In this document: positions 7,672 through 14,900 of the stretch, piece after piece | Layout of the letters: each line of letters starts with the position of its first letter | Position numbering within the stretch: the first letter of the stretch is position 1 | Source of the DNA: a virus | Length of the DNA: 44,391 nucleotides | Direction: 5' to 3' (one strand) | IMG/VR virus record: IMGVR_UViG_3300041016_000422 | Span: 1 to 44,391 of that record | The notes under the pieces: generated by a model | The model's input: only the letters and a program-made list of their open reading frames with translations | Told to the model about the DNA's origin: nothing | Databases searched by the model: none | Translations under genes and position numbers: made by a program

Positions 7672-8541
7672 TTACTTGGTGTTGGGTTTGGGGGTGGAAG
7701 CGGGGATGGTGCGGACGAGGTTGGTATCGACACGCTTACCTTCACGAATCTTTTTGATGAGGGCGCCGAGGTCGGGAGCCTCAAGGATATCAAGGCGACC
7801 GGAGCGGTCCTTGGCGGGGTAACCCCACGGATTCTGCTGCTGGCAGCAGAAGGCACGATACATAGAGCCATCCTCATTCTTGAAGTTCTGAAGGGTGATG
7901 ACCTGGTCGAAGATACCCGGAAGCTCACGGCCAGTCTTGCTGCCCTCGATCTGCGGATTCCAAGACACACGCTTGAGGTCATCGACCTCTTGGTCGAGAA
8001 TGCCAGACAGGATGATAGACTTGCTGCTGTGCTGGAGGTGGGTCAGCCAGCGGATCATCTCTTGGCCGAGCAGTCCGTAGGCACCGCGAGTGTCCGGTTT
8101 GCCTTCACGGTTGAACGTCTCCGGCTGGACCTTGGCCCACTTGAAGCACTCACGACCGGCGACCGTGATGGAGTCGATGAAGATCGTGTCGTACTTGGCA
8201 AGGTCGATGTTGGCGAAGGCCGCCGAGACAGCCTCATGCACAGGCTTGGAGTACGGACCGGTGGCGTCGCTGGGATCGTGGCCGCCGACGTACAGGGCAA
8301 GCGCGCGGGCAATTTCCCACGGATACTTACCGAAGGTCTGGGCGACATCGCGGACGTCGATGACGTCTGCCGGCCAGTCCTGGATGGCGAGGGTGCCGGC
8401 CTCAAGGTCCACGAAGAGCGTGGTCTTGGGGTCGAGGGTGCGAGCCTGCGTGGTCTTGCCGACGCCGGCAGGGCCGAACAGGGCGATGTTGATTTTTGGG
8501 ACCGCTTTGAGGCGGTCGTCGGCCTTGATGATTTTGATCAT
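7672..8541 (-). CDS. Sak4-like RecA-fold ATPase (single-strand annealing/recombination)
   Basis: 289 residues. Walker A is FGPAGVGKTT (about 22-31), Walker B YDTIFIDS (Asp123), and a later SKSIILSG strand follows. This is the AAA_24 / phage nucleotide-binding-protein family, which includes Sak4 recombinases that work with a phage SSB; the neighbour at 7070-7663 fits that partner. The C-terminus has a basic segment followed by a Pro/Asn tail. The start is ATG 8541 with CCCAACAAAAAC upstream. Confidence 0.8.
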   Translation of the reverse strand: MIKIIKADDRLKAVPKINIALFGPAGVGKTTQARTLDPKTTLFVDLEAGTLAIQDWPADVIDVRDVAQTFGKYPWEIARALALYVGGHDPSDATGPYSKPVHEAVSAAFANIDLAKYDTIFIDSITVAGRECFKWAKVQPETFNREGKPDTRGAYGLLGQEMIRWLTHLQHSSKSIILSGILDQEVDDLKRVSWNPQIEGSKTGRELPGIFDQVITLQNFKNEDGSMYRAFCCQQQNPWGYPAKDRSGRLDILEAPDLGALIKKIREGKRVDTNLVRTIPASTPKPNTK

Positions 8542-8561
8542 GTTTTTGTTGGGTTGGGAGA

Positions 8562-9008
8562 TTAGGAAACGAAGGTGAACTTGGGTTCGCTGTACTTGAC
8601 CGTGCGGGCGTCGAGCAGCTTGTCCCGAAGGGCGTTCTCGGTGACAGCCTGGAACGTCTTCTCCGGCACGGAGAATTCGATCTTAAACATGCGCTGGACT
8701 TGGTCGTAGGGCAGGGAGCGAGCGACCAGTTCCAACTTGGGACTGTCCCACTTGACGGTGGCGCGAACCTCGGACGTGAGCTTGACGCCCTCGGACTCAA
8801 AGGTGTGCTGGCCGTGGGTCTTGCCATCCTCTTCCAGGGCGGACTTGATCACGTCGGCGAACCGGGTGGTCAGTTCCGACTGGACGTCGGCAAGTCGAGC
8901 CTTGGCGGCTTCGACGATGTTGTTCTGAATGGAGGCGGCATCGCGGAGTTCCGCGATGTCCATCTCCGTGAGAGCCTTAACGGCTGCTGCGGACTTTTTG
9001 TTTTTCAT
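8562..9008 (-). CDS. Conserved-looking phage protein, unknown function
   Basis: 148 residues: a Lys-rich start (MKNKKSAAAVKAL), a helical region likely to form a coiled coil (about 15-60), then a beta-rich half (KLTSEVRATVKWD, FKIEFSVPEKTF). I do not recognise the family. Position immediately before the Sak4-like ATPase suggests a recombination accessory role, but this is inference. It overlaps the HTH gene by 32 bases, and its leader reads CCCACCGACATG. Confidence 0.6.
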   Translation of the reverse strand: MKNKKSAAAVKALTEMDIAELRDAASIQNNIVEAAKARLADVQSELTTRFADVIKSALEEDGKTHGQHTFESEGVKLTSEVRATVKWDSPKLELVARSLPYDQVQRMFKIEFSVPEKTFQAVTENALRDKLLDARTVKYSEPKFTFVS

Positions 9009-9261
9009 GTCGGTGGGAAAGCTTCGTCTCGGCGTTGGGTGCGGAGTTCAGCAGGAAGGAGTTAAGATCGATGACACGGCCATCGCGCTTGGCAAGGTCC
9101 ATTAACTGGACGATACGGTGTGCCGGAAGGCTGTCACGTTCAGACCACTTCTCAATAGTCTTAACGGAGAGAGCGTAGCCGGCGGCGTTGAGTTTACGCC
9201 AGAGATTGATGCGACCGCCGAAGTAGGCGACCAGCTTTTGAATGTCGAGTTTGATGTCCAC
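8977..9261 (-). CDS. HTH regulator (Cro/CI-like), candidate repressor of the palindromic promoters
   Basis: 94 residues. LVAYFGGRINLWRKLNAAG followed by VKTIEKWSERDSLPAHRIVQL has the helix-turn-recognition-helix layout of small phage Cro-like repressors. The GTG at 9261 is preferred because CCCAACACC precedes it exactly (9262-9270); the upstream ATG at 9318 would place the promoter inside the gene. It is the first gene of the leftward block. Its promoter carries the palindrome 9289-9303, so autoregulation is likely, along with control of the divergent gene at 9396 and the two remote copies at 38054 and 39478. Confidence 0.7.
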   Translation of the reverse strand: MDIKLDIQKLVAYFGGRINLWRKLNAAGYALSVKTIEKWSERDSLPAHRIVQLMDLAKRDGRVIDLNSFLLNSAPNAETKLSHRHEKQKVRSSR

Positions 9262-9270
9262 GGTGTTGGG
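9262..9270 (-). promoter_or_regulatory. CCCAACACC leader motif deciding a GTG start
   Basis: Read leftward, CCCAACACC abuts the GTG of the HTH gene. The same motif precedes many early starts (2881-2886, 3776-3781, 4402-4410, 5194-5199) and most starts in the rightward cluster, and it occurs where a Shine-Dalgarno sequence would be expected. It is used here to choose the start codon. Confidence 0.6.
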
Positions 9271-9288
9271 TCCGATGAGAGGGGTATG

Positions 9289-9311
9289 CCTACTGGGTGT
9301 AGGTGCGTCAA
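9289..9311 (-). promoter_or_regulatory. Leftward early promoter with palindromic operator
   Basis: Read leftward: -35 TTGACG (9311-9306), two bases, then CCTACACCCAGTAGG (9303-9289), then CATACC as a -10-like element (9288-9283) at 17-base spacing. The palindrome fills the spacer, so a bound repressor would block polymerase. The transcript starts the HTH/replication operon. Confidence 0.65.
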
Positions 9312-9347
9312 TCACCACTTTGAATTTACTATGCTTTTTTTACAGGC

Positions 9348-9376
9348 TTGACATCTCCTACACAATGTAGGATACT
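9348..9376 (+). promoter_or_regulatory. Rightward promoter with palindromic operator
   Basis: -35 TTGACA (9348-9353), TCT, then the perfect palindrome CCTACA-CAA-TGTAGG (9357-9371) and a -10-like GATACT (9371-9376) at 17-base spacing. It drives the gene at 9396 and faces away from the leftward promoter, with an A/T-rich stretch between them. Confidence 0.7.
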
Positions 9377-9395
9377 GTTTCCCTTCACCCAACCT

Positions 9396-9605
9396 ATGAA
9401 CATCCAATATATCAAGGCCAGCCTCATCAAGAAGCTCGCCAAGTCCCACGGCAAGCGAGTCTCCAAAGACTTCCTCATCGCCCTCGACGGCTACGTCGAG
9501 AAGAAGATCCTTCTCGCATGCGAGACTCACAACGGCGGCAAGGTGACGCTCGATGGCGGCATTGCCCACCACCTGTTCGTGGGTGGCTTTAAGAAGATTA
9601 AGTAA
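9396..9605 (+). CDS. Small basic protein, candidate histone-fold DNA-binding protein
   Basis: 69 residues, Lys-rich. GKRVSKDFLIALDGYVEKK, a long helix, then GGKVTLDG resembles the central helix and second loop of histone-fold monomers (RVS...long helix...GRKTV). Its size also suits a single histone fold. This is my pattern match, not a proven family. It is transcribed alone from its own operator-controlled promoter, with a CCCAACCT leader. Its stop abuts the stop of the converging holin-like gene at 9606 with no space for a terminator. An alternative is an unrelated small helical protein such as an anti-host factor. Confidence 0.65.
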   Translation: MNIQYIKASLIKKLAKSHGKRVSKDFLIALDGYVEKKILLACETHNGGKVTLDGGIAHHLFVGGFKKIK

Positions 9606-9923
9606 TCAGTTCCGGTTGATGCCGGCGCCTTTTGCTTTTACCCACAGGATTGAGAAGTCAACGATCTGGGAAGCAGAGGCGCCGGCAATGCCGACACATG
9701 CGTCACGCAGACCCTGTGTCATAGATACATCCTTCAGCCCCTGGCCGACGAACCAAGCGACAATGCCGGCGGCTAGTACATAGCGCGCGGCCTTGCCCCA
9801 CGTCATCCCAGGAGCGGTAGACAGTAGCAACCTGGCGATCATGCCGGCCATACCAATGATGGCAGCCCATAAGCCTCCGTTCTGGAGCTGCTCTAAAAGG
9901 CCGTATTCTTCTGGGGGTTTCAT
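9606..9923 (-). CDS. Holin-like membrane protein
   Basis: 105 residues. There are at least two membrane-compatible segments (GGLWAAIIGMAGMIARLLL and ARYVLAAGIVAWFVGQ), a third weaker one (DACVGIAGASASQIV) and a short basic tail (WVKAKGAG). Size and topology suit a phage holin. The ATG overlaps the previous stop as ATGA (9920-9923). It is the last gene of the late block, next to a second small membrane protein, an HExxH protein and a spanin-like lipoprotein, which together look like a lysis cassette. Confidence 0.65.
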   Translation of the reverse strand: MKPPEEYGLLEQLQNGGLWAAIIGMAGMIARLLLSTAPGMTWGKAARYVLAAGIVAWFVGQGLKDVSMTQGLRDACVGIAGASASQIVDFSILWVKAKGAGINRN

Positions 9924-10084
9924 CTTTTTACAGTCATCAGCAACATTATATTTGCTAGGGAGTAGCACCCCCACATTACGGCGAGAGCAGGTCGTCCGGC
10001 GCAGAAGCAAGCAATACTGGCAGAGAGGTAGGCAGCCGAGGCGATGCCAGGGACAATGATTGTTGTGAAAAATTCTATATTCAT
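9920..10084 (-). CDS. Small membrane protein, possible holin/antiholin
   Basis: 54 residues starting MNIEFFTTIIVPGIASAAYL, with two hydrophobic stretches (TTIIVPGIASAAYLSASIA and ALAVMWGCYSLANIMLLM) and a basic end. The ATG at 10084 overlaps the upstream stop as ATGA (10081-10084), and its own stop overlaps the next start. The chain of overlaps supports it as a real gene. Function is inferred only from the lysis-cassette context. Confidence 0.6.
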   Translation of the reverse strand: MNIEFFTTIIVPGIASAAYLSASIACFCAGRPALAVMWGCYSLANIMLLMTVKR

Positions 10085-10341
10085 CGGCGGTAACCCATTC
10101 TCCATAGGGCTTCAGCAATGATAGTAGCCGTTGCTGCTACGCTCTTCTCTCCTGCGTATGGATTCGCAACGTGTAGAAATTCGTGGACGGCAGAATCCAA
10201 CATCTCAAATGCAGGCTGTCGAGGATCCAAAGTTACCTCCCCGGTAGCCTTGTCGGCCTGGCCGAAGTCGGTGTCATTCTTGTTAGTGGGCGGAAGGTCG
10301 CCCAGTTCCTTGAAATTAATTTTTATCCTCGGTCTTTTCAT
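10081..10341 (-). CDS. HExxH-containing small protein (putative metallopeptidase)
   Basis: 86 residues. AVHEFLHVANP contains HExxH (zinc-ligand histidines and catalytic Glu), followed by a helix (AATATIIAEALWRMG). It is short for a peptidase, and a third metal ligand is not obvious. Related small HExxH proteins occur in many phages without known function. It begins inside the 3' end of the spanin-like gene and couples to the next membrane protein. A zinc-binding structural role is the alternative. Confidence 0.6.
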   Translation of the reverse strand: MKRPRIKINFKELGDLPPTNKNDTDFGQADKATGEVTLDPRQPAFEMLDSAVHEFLHVANPYAGEKSVAATATIIAEALWRMGYRR

Positions 10342-11035
10342 TTTCGTTAATCGAGTCTTTCACTCGGTCGTACAGCCACCACAGCCCTAGTCCGCATGAA
10401 GCGGCAATCGTAGTACCTGCTGTAATGGCAAAATATTCTGACTCGTAAATGAACGGCACAGCGCCGGCCAGCAGGCCGCACAGTAGGATGGGCAGTCCAA
10501 TCTTTGGACCTAGAAACGCCGTTGCCAGCGCGCCACATACTGCCAGCCCTCCACCAATCCAGGTCCAGGTTTGCTGCGCCTGGTCCTTCTTAACACGATC
10601 AACCTCGGCAATCAGTTCCTTGATGCGGGCATCCTTTAAATTAGACACCCTCTTGGCTTCCAATTGGTCAGCCTCCAGACGCTCCCACGCCTTGTTCACA
10701 GCCGTCGCCAATTGCCGGCCAAAGGCCATTTGCTTGGCGTAGTCAACCTCGCTACCCTTGGCCGCTCGCGCCAAGCTGAACGCAACGTCCTGCTCCGGAG
10801 GGACAGGCAAGTATGACTGGGCTAGGCGAGATTCAGCTACCACGACCTTCGGCTTATCCGCATTCCGCTCAATGGCGACTAGGGCAGCACCGACACGATG
10901 GTCTGTCTTATCCAGATCCTTACCTAGTTCTACGACGACCGACTCCTTGGTCGGAGCCGGCGGCTGGACTGGCAGTTCGGGCGTAGTCGAGCATCCCGCC
11001 AGGGCGAGAAGGAAGGCTGCCAGTCCGTACCTCAC
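10316..11035 (-). CDS. Lipoprotein with C-terminal membrane segments, spanin-like
   Basis: 239 residues. The N-terminus MRYGLAAFLLALAGCSTT is a lipoprotein signal with a lipobox (LAGC, Cys15). A Pro-rich stretch and a charged helical middle (about 90-150) precede two or three membrane segments (TWIGGGLAVCGALATAFLG, LPILLCGLLAGAVPFIY, ITAGTTIAASCGLGLWW). A lipidated N-terminus plus C-terminal membrane anchor is the layout of unimolecular spanins, which join outer and inner membranes of Gram-negative hosts; having more than one C-terminal segment is unusual. GTG start at 11035, right after the previous stop. Confidence 0.6.
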   Translation of the reverse strand: MRYGLAAFLLALAGCSTTPELPVQPPAPTKESVVVELGKDLDKTDHRVGAALVAIERNADKPKVVVAESRLAQSYLPVPPEQDVAFSLARAAKGSEVDYAKQMAFGRQLATAVNKAWERLEADQLEAKRVSNLKDARIKELIAEVDRVKKDQAQQTWTWIGGGLAVCGALATAFLGPKIGLPILLCGLLAGAVPFIYESEYFAITAGTTIAASCGLGLWWLYDRVKDSINENEKTEDKN

Positions 11036-11173
11036 TTACTTCTTTTTAGTTTTGCCCTTGAGGGCGTCGAGGATGTCCACGGCCTTATCGACCTTGGATG
11101 AGTTGGCATTTTTCACGCCTGCGGCAAAGCCACAGGCAAATCCGATAACTAGGGTAATAGCGGCGAATAGCAT
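11036..11173 (-). CDS. Small single-pass membrane protein
   Basis: 45 residues starting MLFAAITLVIGFACGFAAG, one hydrophobic segment, then a basic tail ending KGKTKKK. Its TAA is followed directly by the GTG of the spanin-like gene. Position suggests a lysis accessory protein. Too short to place in a family. Confidence 0.5.
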   Translation of the reverse strand: MLFAAITLVIGFACGFAAGVKNANSSKVDKAVDILDALKGKTKKK

Positions 11174-11189
11174 AGTCCAACCATTGTCC

Positions 11190-11555
11190 TCAAGACTGGG
11201 GTTTGGTCAACCGTTTCAGCCACCTGTAGACTTTGCCTAGTTGATTGGCGTTGGACGATGACTTGATGCGGTTGGCTAGGTAGGATACTACCACCACGTT
11301 GCCTTTAATGTAGCCTTTAGAGTTGTCCACGCGGTCTATGGTGGGGGATGAGTCGATGGGGGTGCCATCGATACCCCTCTTGAACAGGATGCCCAGGACA
11401 GGGCAATGTGTGCCTATCGGGATGTCGGATGGCTTGAGGTTAAACTCCAATCCACTCTTGGCAGCCCTCTGTTTGGCTAGGCCGAGAAGGTATCTCGCCG
11501 GATTTGCGGTCCGGTATGTCTTTAGCCAGGCGGCCTTCTCTGGGCCGGTCTTAAT
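11190..11555 (-). CDS. HNH-like endonuclease ORF lacking a normal start codon
   Basis: From position 11555 the frame encodes about 121 residues. It has a basic helix (ARYLLGLAKQRAAKSG), HCPVLGI, and TIDRVDNSKGYIKGNV with LANRIKSSS, which match the phage HNH-like group with CPVLG / DR.D...GY..GN motifs. No ATG, GTG or TTG exists upstream of the TTG at 11450, which would cut off the conserved basic helix. The frame is continuous with the upstream gene (11562-11897) through TAG-ACC-TAG. Possible readings are ATT initiation at 11553-11555, amber readthrough, or a decayed gene with a TTG start. Confidence 0.55.
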   Translation of the reverse strand: MKTGPEKAAWLKTYRTANPARYLLGLAKQRAAKSGLEFNLKPSDIPIGTHCPVLGILFKRGIDGTPIDSSPTIDRVDNSKGYIKGNVVVVSYLANRIKSSSNANQLGKVYRWLKRLTKPQS

Positions 11556-11561
11556 CTAGGT

Positions 11562-11897
11562 CTAGCGCCACTTGCCGCTCCGTAGGAGCAGGCCAATAAC
11601 GCCATAGTTTGCGAGATCGGACCAAGAATCGATAATCGGTTCATTGGTGGCAGCCGGCTCGCCCTTCATCTCCTTGGTGAGGAGATTCCGGATGCGGCTT
11701 ACCTTATCCTGGGTGCGGACCATGACACCCAACTCGCCGTTCAAACTGATATTGCTACTCCCATAGTCCAACTGCTTACGGTCCATAAGCTGGGCTAGGG
11801 GAATAATGGCGCGGAGGTATTCGCGTCCCATTTCAGTCTGTAGGCCGAGATCAGCGTGAAGCTTATCGGCCAGGGCGTCGGTATCAATGTTGGGCAT
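11562..11897 (-). CDS. Nucleotide-modification-associated (Nmad1/DUF1599)-like protein
   Basis: 111 residues. MDRKQLDYGSSNISLNGELG, VRTQDKVSRIRNLL and NEPIIDSWSDLANYG match the small DUF1599/Nmad1 family found in phages and thought to act with base-modification or nucleotide metabolism. The ATG at 11897 is followed at once by CCCAAC-ATT, so the leader motif lies inside the gene if ATG is used. A GTG at 11921 after an upstream segment is an alternative. It ends in TAG, in frame with the HNH-like ORF. Confidence 0.65.
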   Translation of the reverse strand: MPNIDTDALADKLHADLGLQTEMGREYLRAIIPLAQLMDRKQLDYGSSNISLNGELGVMVRTQDKVSRIRNLLTKEMKGEPAATNEPIIDSWSDLANYGVIGLLLRSGKWR

Positions 11898-11943
11898 TGC
11901 GAGATCATCCTCCCACAACACCCAACATTCGTCAACTGATTCG

Positions 11944-14900
11944 TTACTTCTTGGGTTTAGGCGCGCCGGACAGACCCTCGACGATAGACTCCGAGATGTC
12001 CTTGTCGCGGGCGTAGTAGTTCACCACGCCACCCGCCACAGGGTTGAAAGCGGAGGCTCCCCCCACGGCCATAGGCTTGAGGACCGTATCCTTGACGGCC
12101 TTGGCTGCGTTGTAATTTGCGGCATCGGAGTCGCCGGCGTTAGCGACGGCCTTGTAGGCTGCTCCTCCAAGGCGACCGATGGCTTCGGGGATAGGTCCGC
12201 CGGGGAGTTGACCGCGAGAGAACCAGCGCATGGCGTATTCAAACTTCTTACCGAACATGCCGGCGTAGGATGCTGAATCGAGAGTCTTCAGTTCGTCTTC
12301 CTTTTCCAGCCAGTCGTCGCCGGAATCGGATGGGAACATAGAGGCAACAAGGGCTTTGGTGGCAATAGAAGCCGCAACAGTCATCGTCCCGCCGGCAATC
12401 ATAGGCATAGCATATTTCACGCGATCCAGAGCGGTGATTTGCGCCATCGGGTTTACCGCTCGCAGGGCTGTGTCATACATGCGGTCCTTAACTAGGTTCG
12501 CGTAGGCGTATGAGTAGTTCATCAACTGCATCAGCAGGCGACCGAAGACGTTCGTAGATCCGGCAATCTTCATGGACGCATCGGTCTGAATAGCCATTCC
12601 TGTGCTAGTACGCTGAAGCGCCTGGCGGTAGAAGATAGCTTGGCGATCACCACCCAATACGGCGGCCTGGTAATCCGCATCGTTCATATCCTTTAGGGAG
12701 GCTACGAAGTTAGCGAAGTCGGCATGATCTGCATCCGGCACACCGGCTTCACGCATCATAGCCCTAGCCGAAGATTCGGCAGACACGTCTACTCCGGCTG
12801 CGGAGAACACGTTCTGTAATGCAGAGTTTCCGTTGAACGTGCGGGCGACGTTAAGTAGATGTCCTCTGGCTATAGCCATCGACGCAGAAATCTTTGCGCG
12901 TTCTGACTGCTCCATAAGGTTGGCGCGAAGTACACGCTGGGTAAGCCAACGTGCCATCGGGCTACCTTCAACCTCCTGGTCAGAATTGAAATCGATGGCG
13001 CTATCTTGGGCGATACGTTCAAGTTCGACGTGGGTAAGTCCGAGGGTTTCAGCCAGAGCCGTGTCCATAGCCTTTCCGAACTCCTTACGACCCTTGTAGT
13101 ACTTGCGGACGGCGTTTGAGTCGTTGATTGAATTGCGAAGCTCACGACCGAAGTGCGCCCAGGTCTTGGCTACCGCCTCAATGGCGAGCAAGGGCGACCC
13201 AGTACGGATGCCGTAGGAAATCGGTTCAAGGAACAGATTGTTGATATAGCTCAACGTAAGGTAGCCGGATACGACGACGAAGTTCGCCCAGTCCATGAAC
13301 CTGGCCTGGAATCCTTTGAGTCGTTCATTGCCTACGTCCAGCGACCCACGAATAAGTTCTGCAACCTCCTCCTGTGCATCTCCGGTCAATCCATCATTGT
13401 TCAATTGAACCATCATCTGGCTGAACTTTTTACCATCTACTCCGAAGGCGCGAGTCAGTTCAGACTTTTTGACGGCTGCGTAGATGTATCGGGTAACGAC
13501 CTTGTCGATATCGTCGTCCGTGAAGGCGTCGCCAATGGCAGCCTCTTCTGTGGTAAATGTACGAGGGTCTGAATGATCCGGGAGCTTGGCTTCACGGATG
13601 CCAGAGTCGCCTAGTTGAACCTCATCGAGTCGTCCATTCTGCGCGCGCCAAGCCCAGGCTTCAGCCATCTGCTGGTAGTGAGCGTCGTCCTTTGTGTCAT
13701 GCTCGGCCTGTAGCGCGGCAATCTGCTCATCAGCCCTGTCGCGGGCGTCCTGCTGGTATTCGGCGTCCGGCTTAACCCTTCGACCGGCCTTCTGGTCTAG
13801 GTCCTTCTTTCGAGCAGCCTCTGCGTCAACGCCCTGGTTGATTTCGTCGATTGCCTTGTTGAGAAGACGCAAGTCTCGCTTCTGGTACATTTCCTTGGCC
13901 GCCGTGAAGAAAGCCTGTAAGTTCTCCTGGATCTTCTTTGAAGACCAGATGCGAGGGAAGTATCCTTCGCCGGCATCACCCATCTCCATTCCTGCTTCAG
14001 TCTGGTATTCCAAAAGCTCCTTCATCATCTGACGAAAATCAAGGACAGCCTGTCCAAGTTCGCCAGACGGAAGAGGATCTAGTCCGATGACATAGCGCCG
14101 AAATTGCTTATCCCATTCCTTGCGCTGGTCGCCATTCATATTGGCGAACTGGGTAGCAAATCGGTTTAGGATGTTAGAATACTTGTTAGCGAACTGCGCG
14201 CGAATCTGTTTAATCCGCTGCGGAATAGAGTTTGCAACAGCCTCCGTGACGGGTTTGCCGTCTGGTCCAGTCGTCGTCACTTCGGCGTCAGCATCCGGAC
14301 CTGCCTTGGTAAAGATCAAGTTCGCCAGTTTACGCATAGTAGGCGAATTGGGATTCTGGGATACATGCTCCCACATCTTATCCGCTCGGCTATCCAGGAA
14401 CCGTAGCGTGACGATGGACATAGGGAAGCGGGCTAAAACCTTCGCTCGATTCCAGATGTCCTTCATCTGCTGCTTGGTCATCTTGCCGGCCATGCTCTTG
14501 GACCATTGGGCGAACTTGATGCCGGTCTTGGCGATAAGCTTACCGATGCGGTACGCCCAAGCTGACAAAGCTTGGGGGCTAATGGACAGCAGCTTTGTCA
14601 TCGGCTTGTCTGGGTCGCCAAGTACGTCGCGTTCCCACTCGTCTAGCAGCTTCGTGATACGCTCCATGAGCGTGGCAGGGTCGCCTTGCGCGGCAGCCTT
14701 GATGTCGGCAATCAGCTTGCGTTGCTCCGGCGTGTACTGGTCTGGGATGTTGGCAGTTACTTCATTTGTCTTCGTAATCCATTCTCCATTATCCGGATCC
14801 TTGAAAGCATAAGATTCTCCGCGAGCAGATTCCTCGTAGTCCGGTCCGTTATCGAATACGTTTTCCTTTCCGAGAAGAGAAACCATACCTGCTGTCGGAC

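Noticed and set aside
11900-11943. GGGAGG as a Shine-Dalgarno for the Nmad1-like gene
   Set aside because: The spacing to the preferred ATG (11897) is too long, about 12 bases, and other genes lack SD sequences; kept only as a weak alternative with the GTG at 11921.
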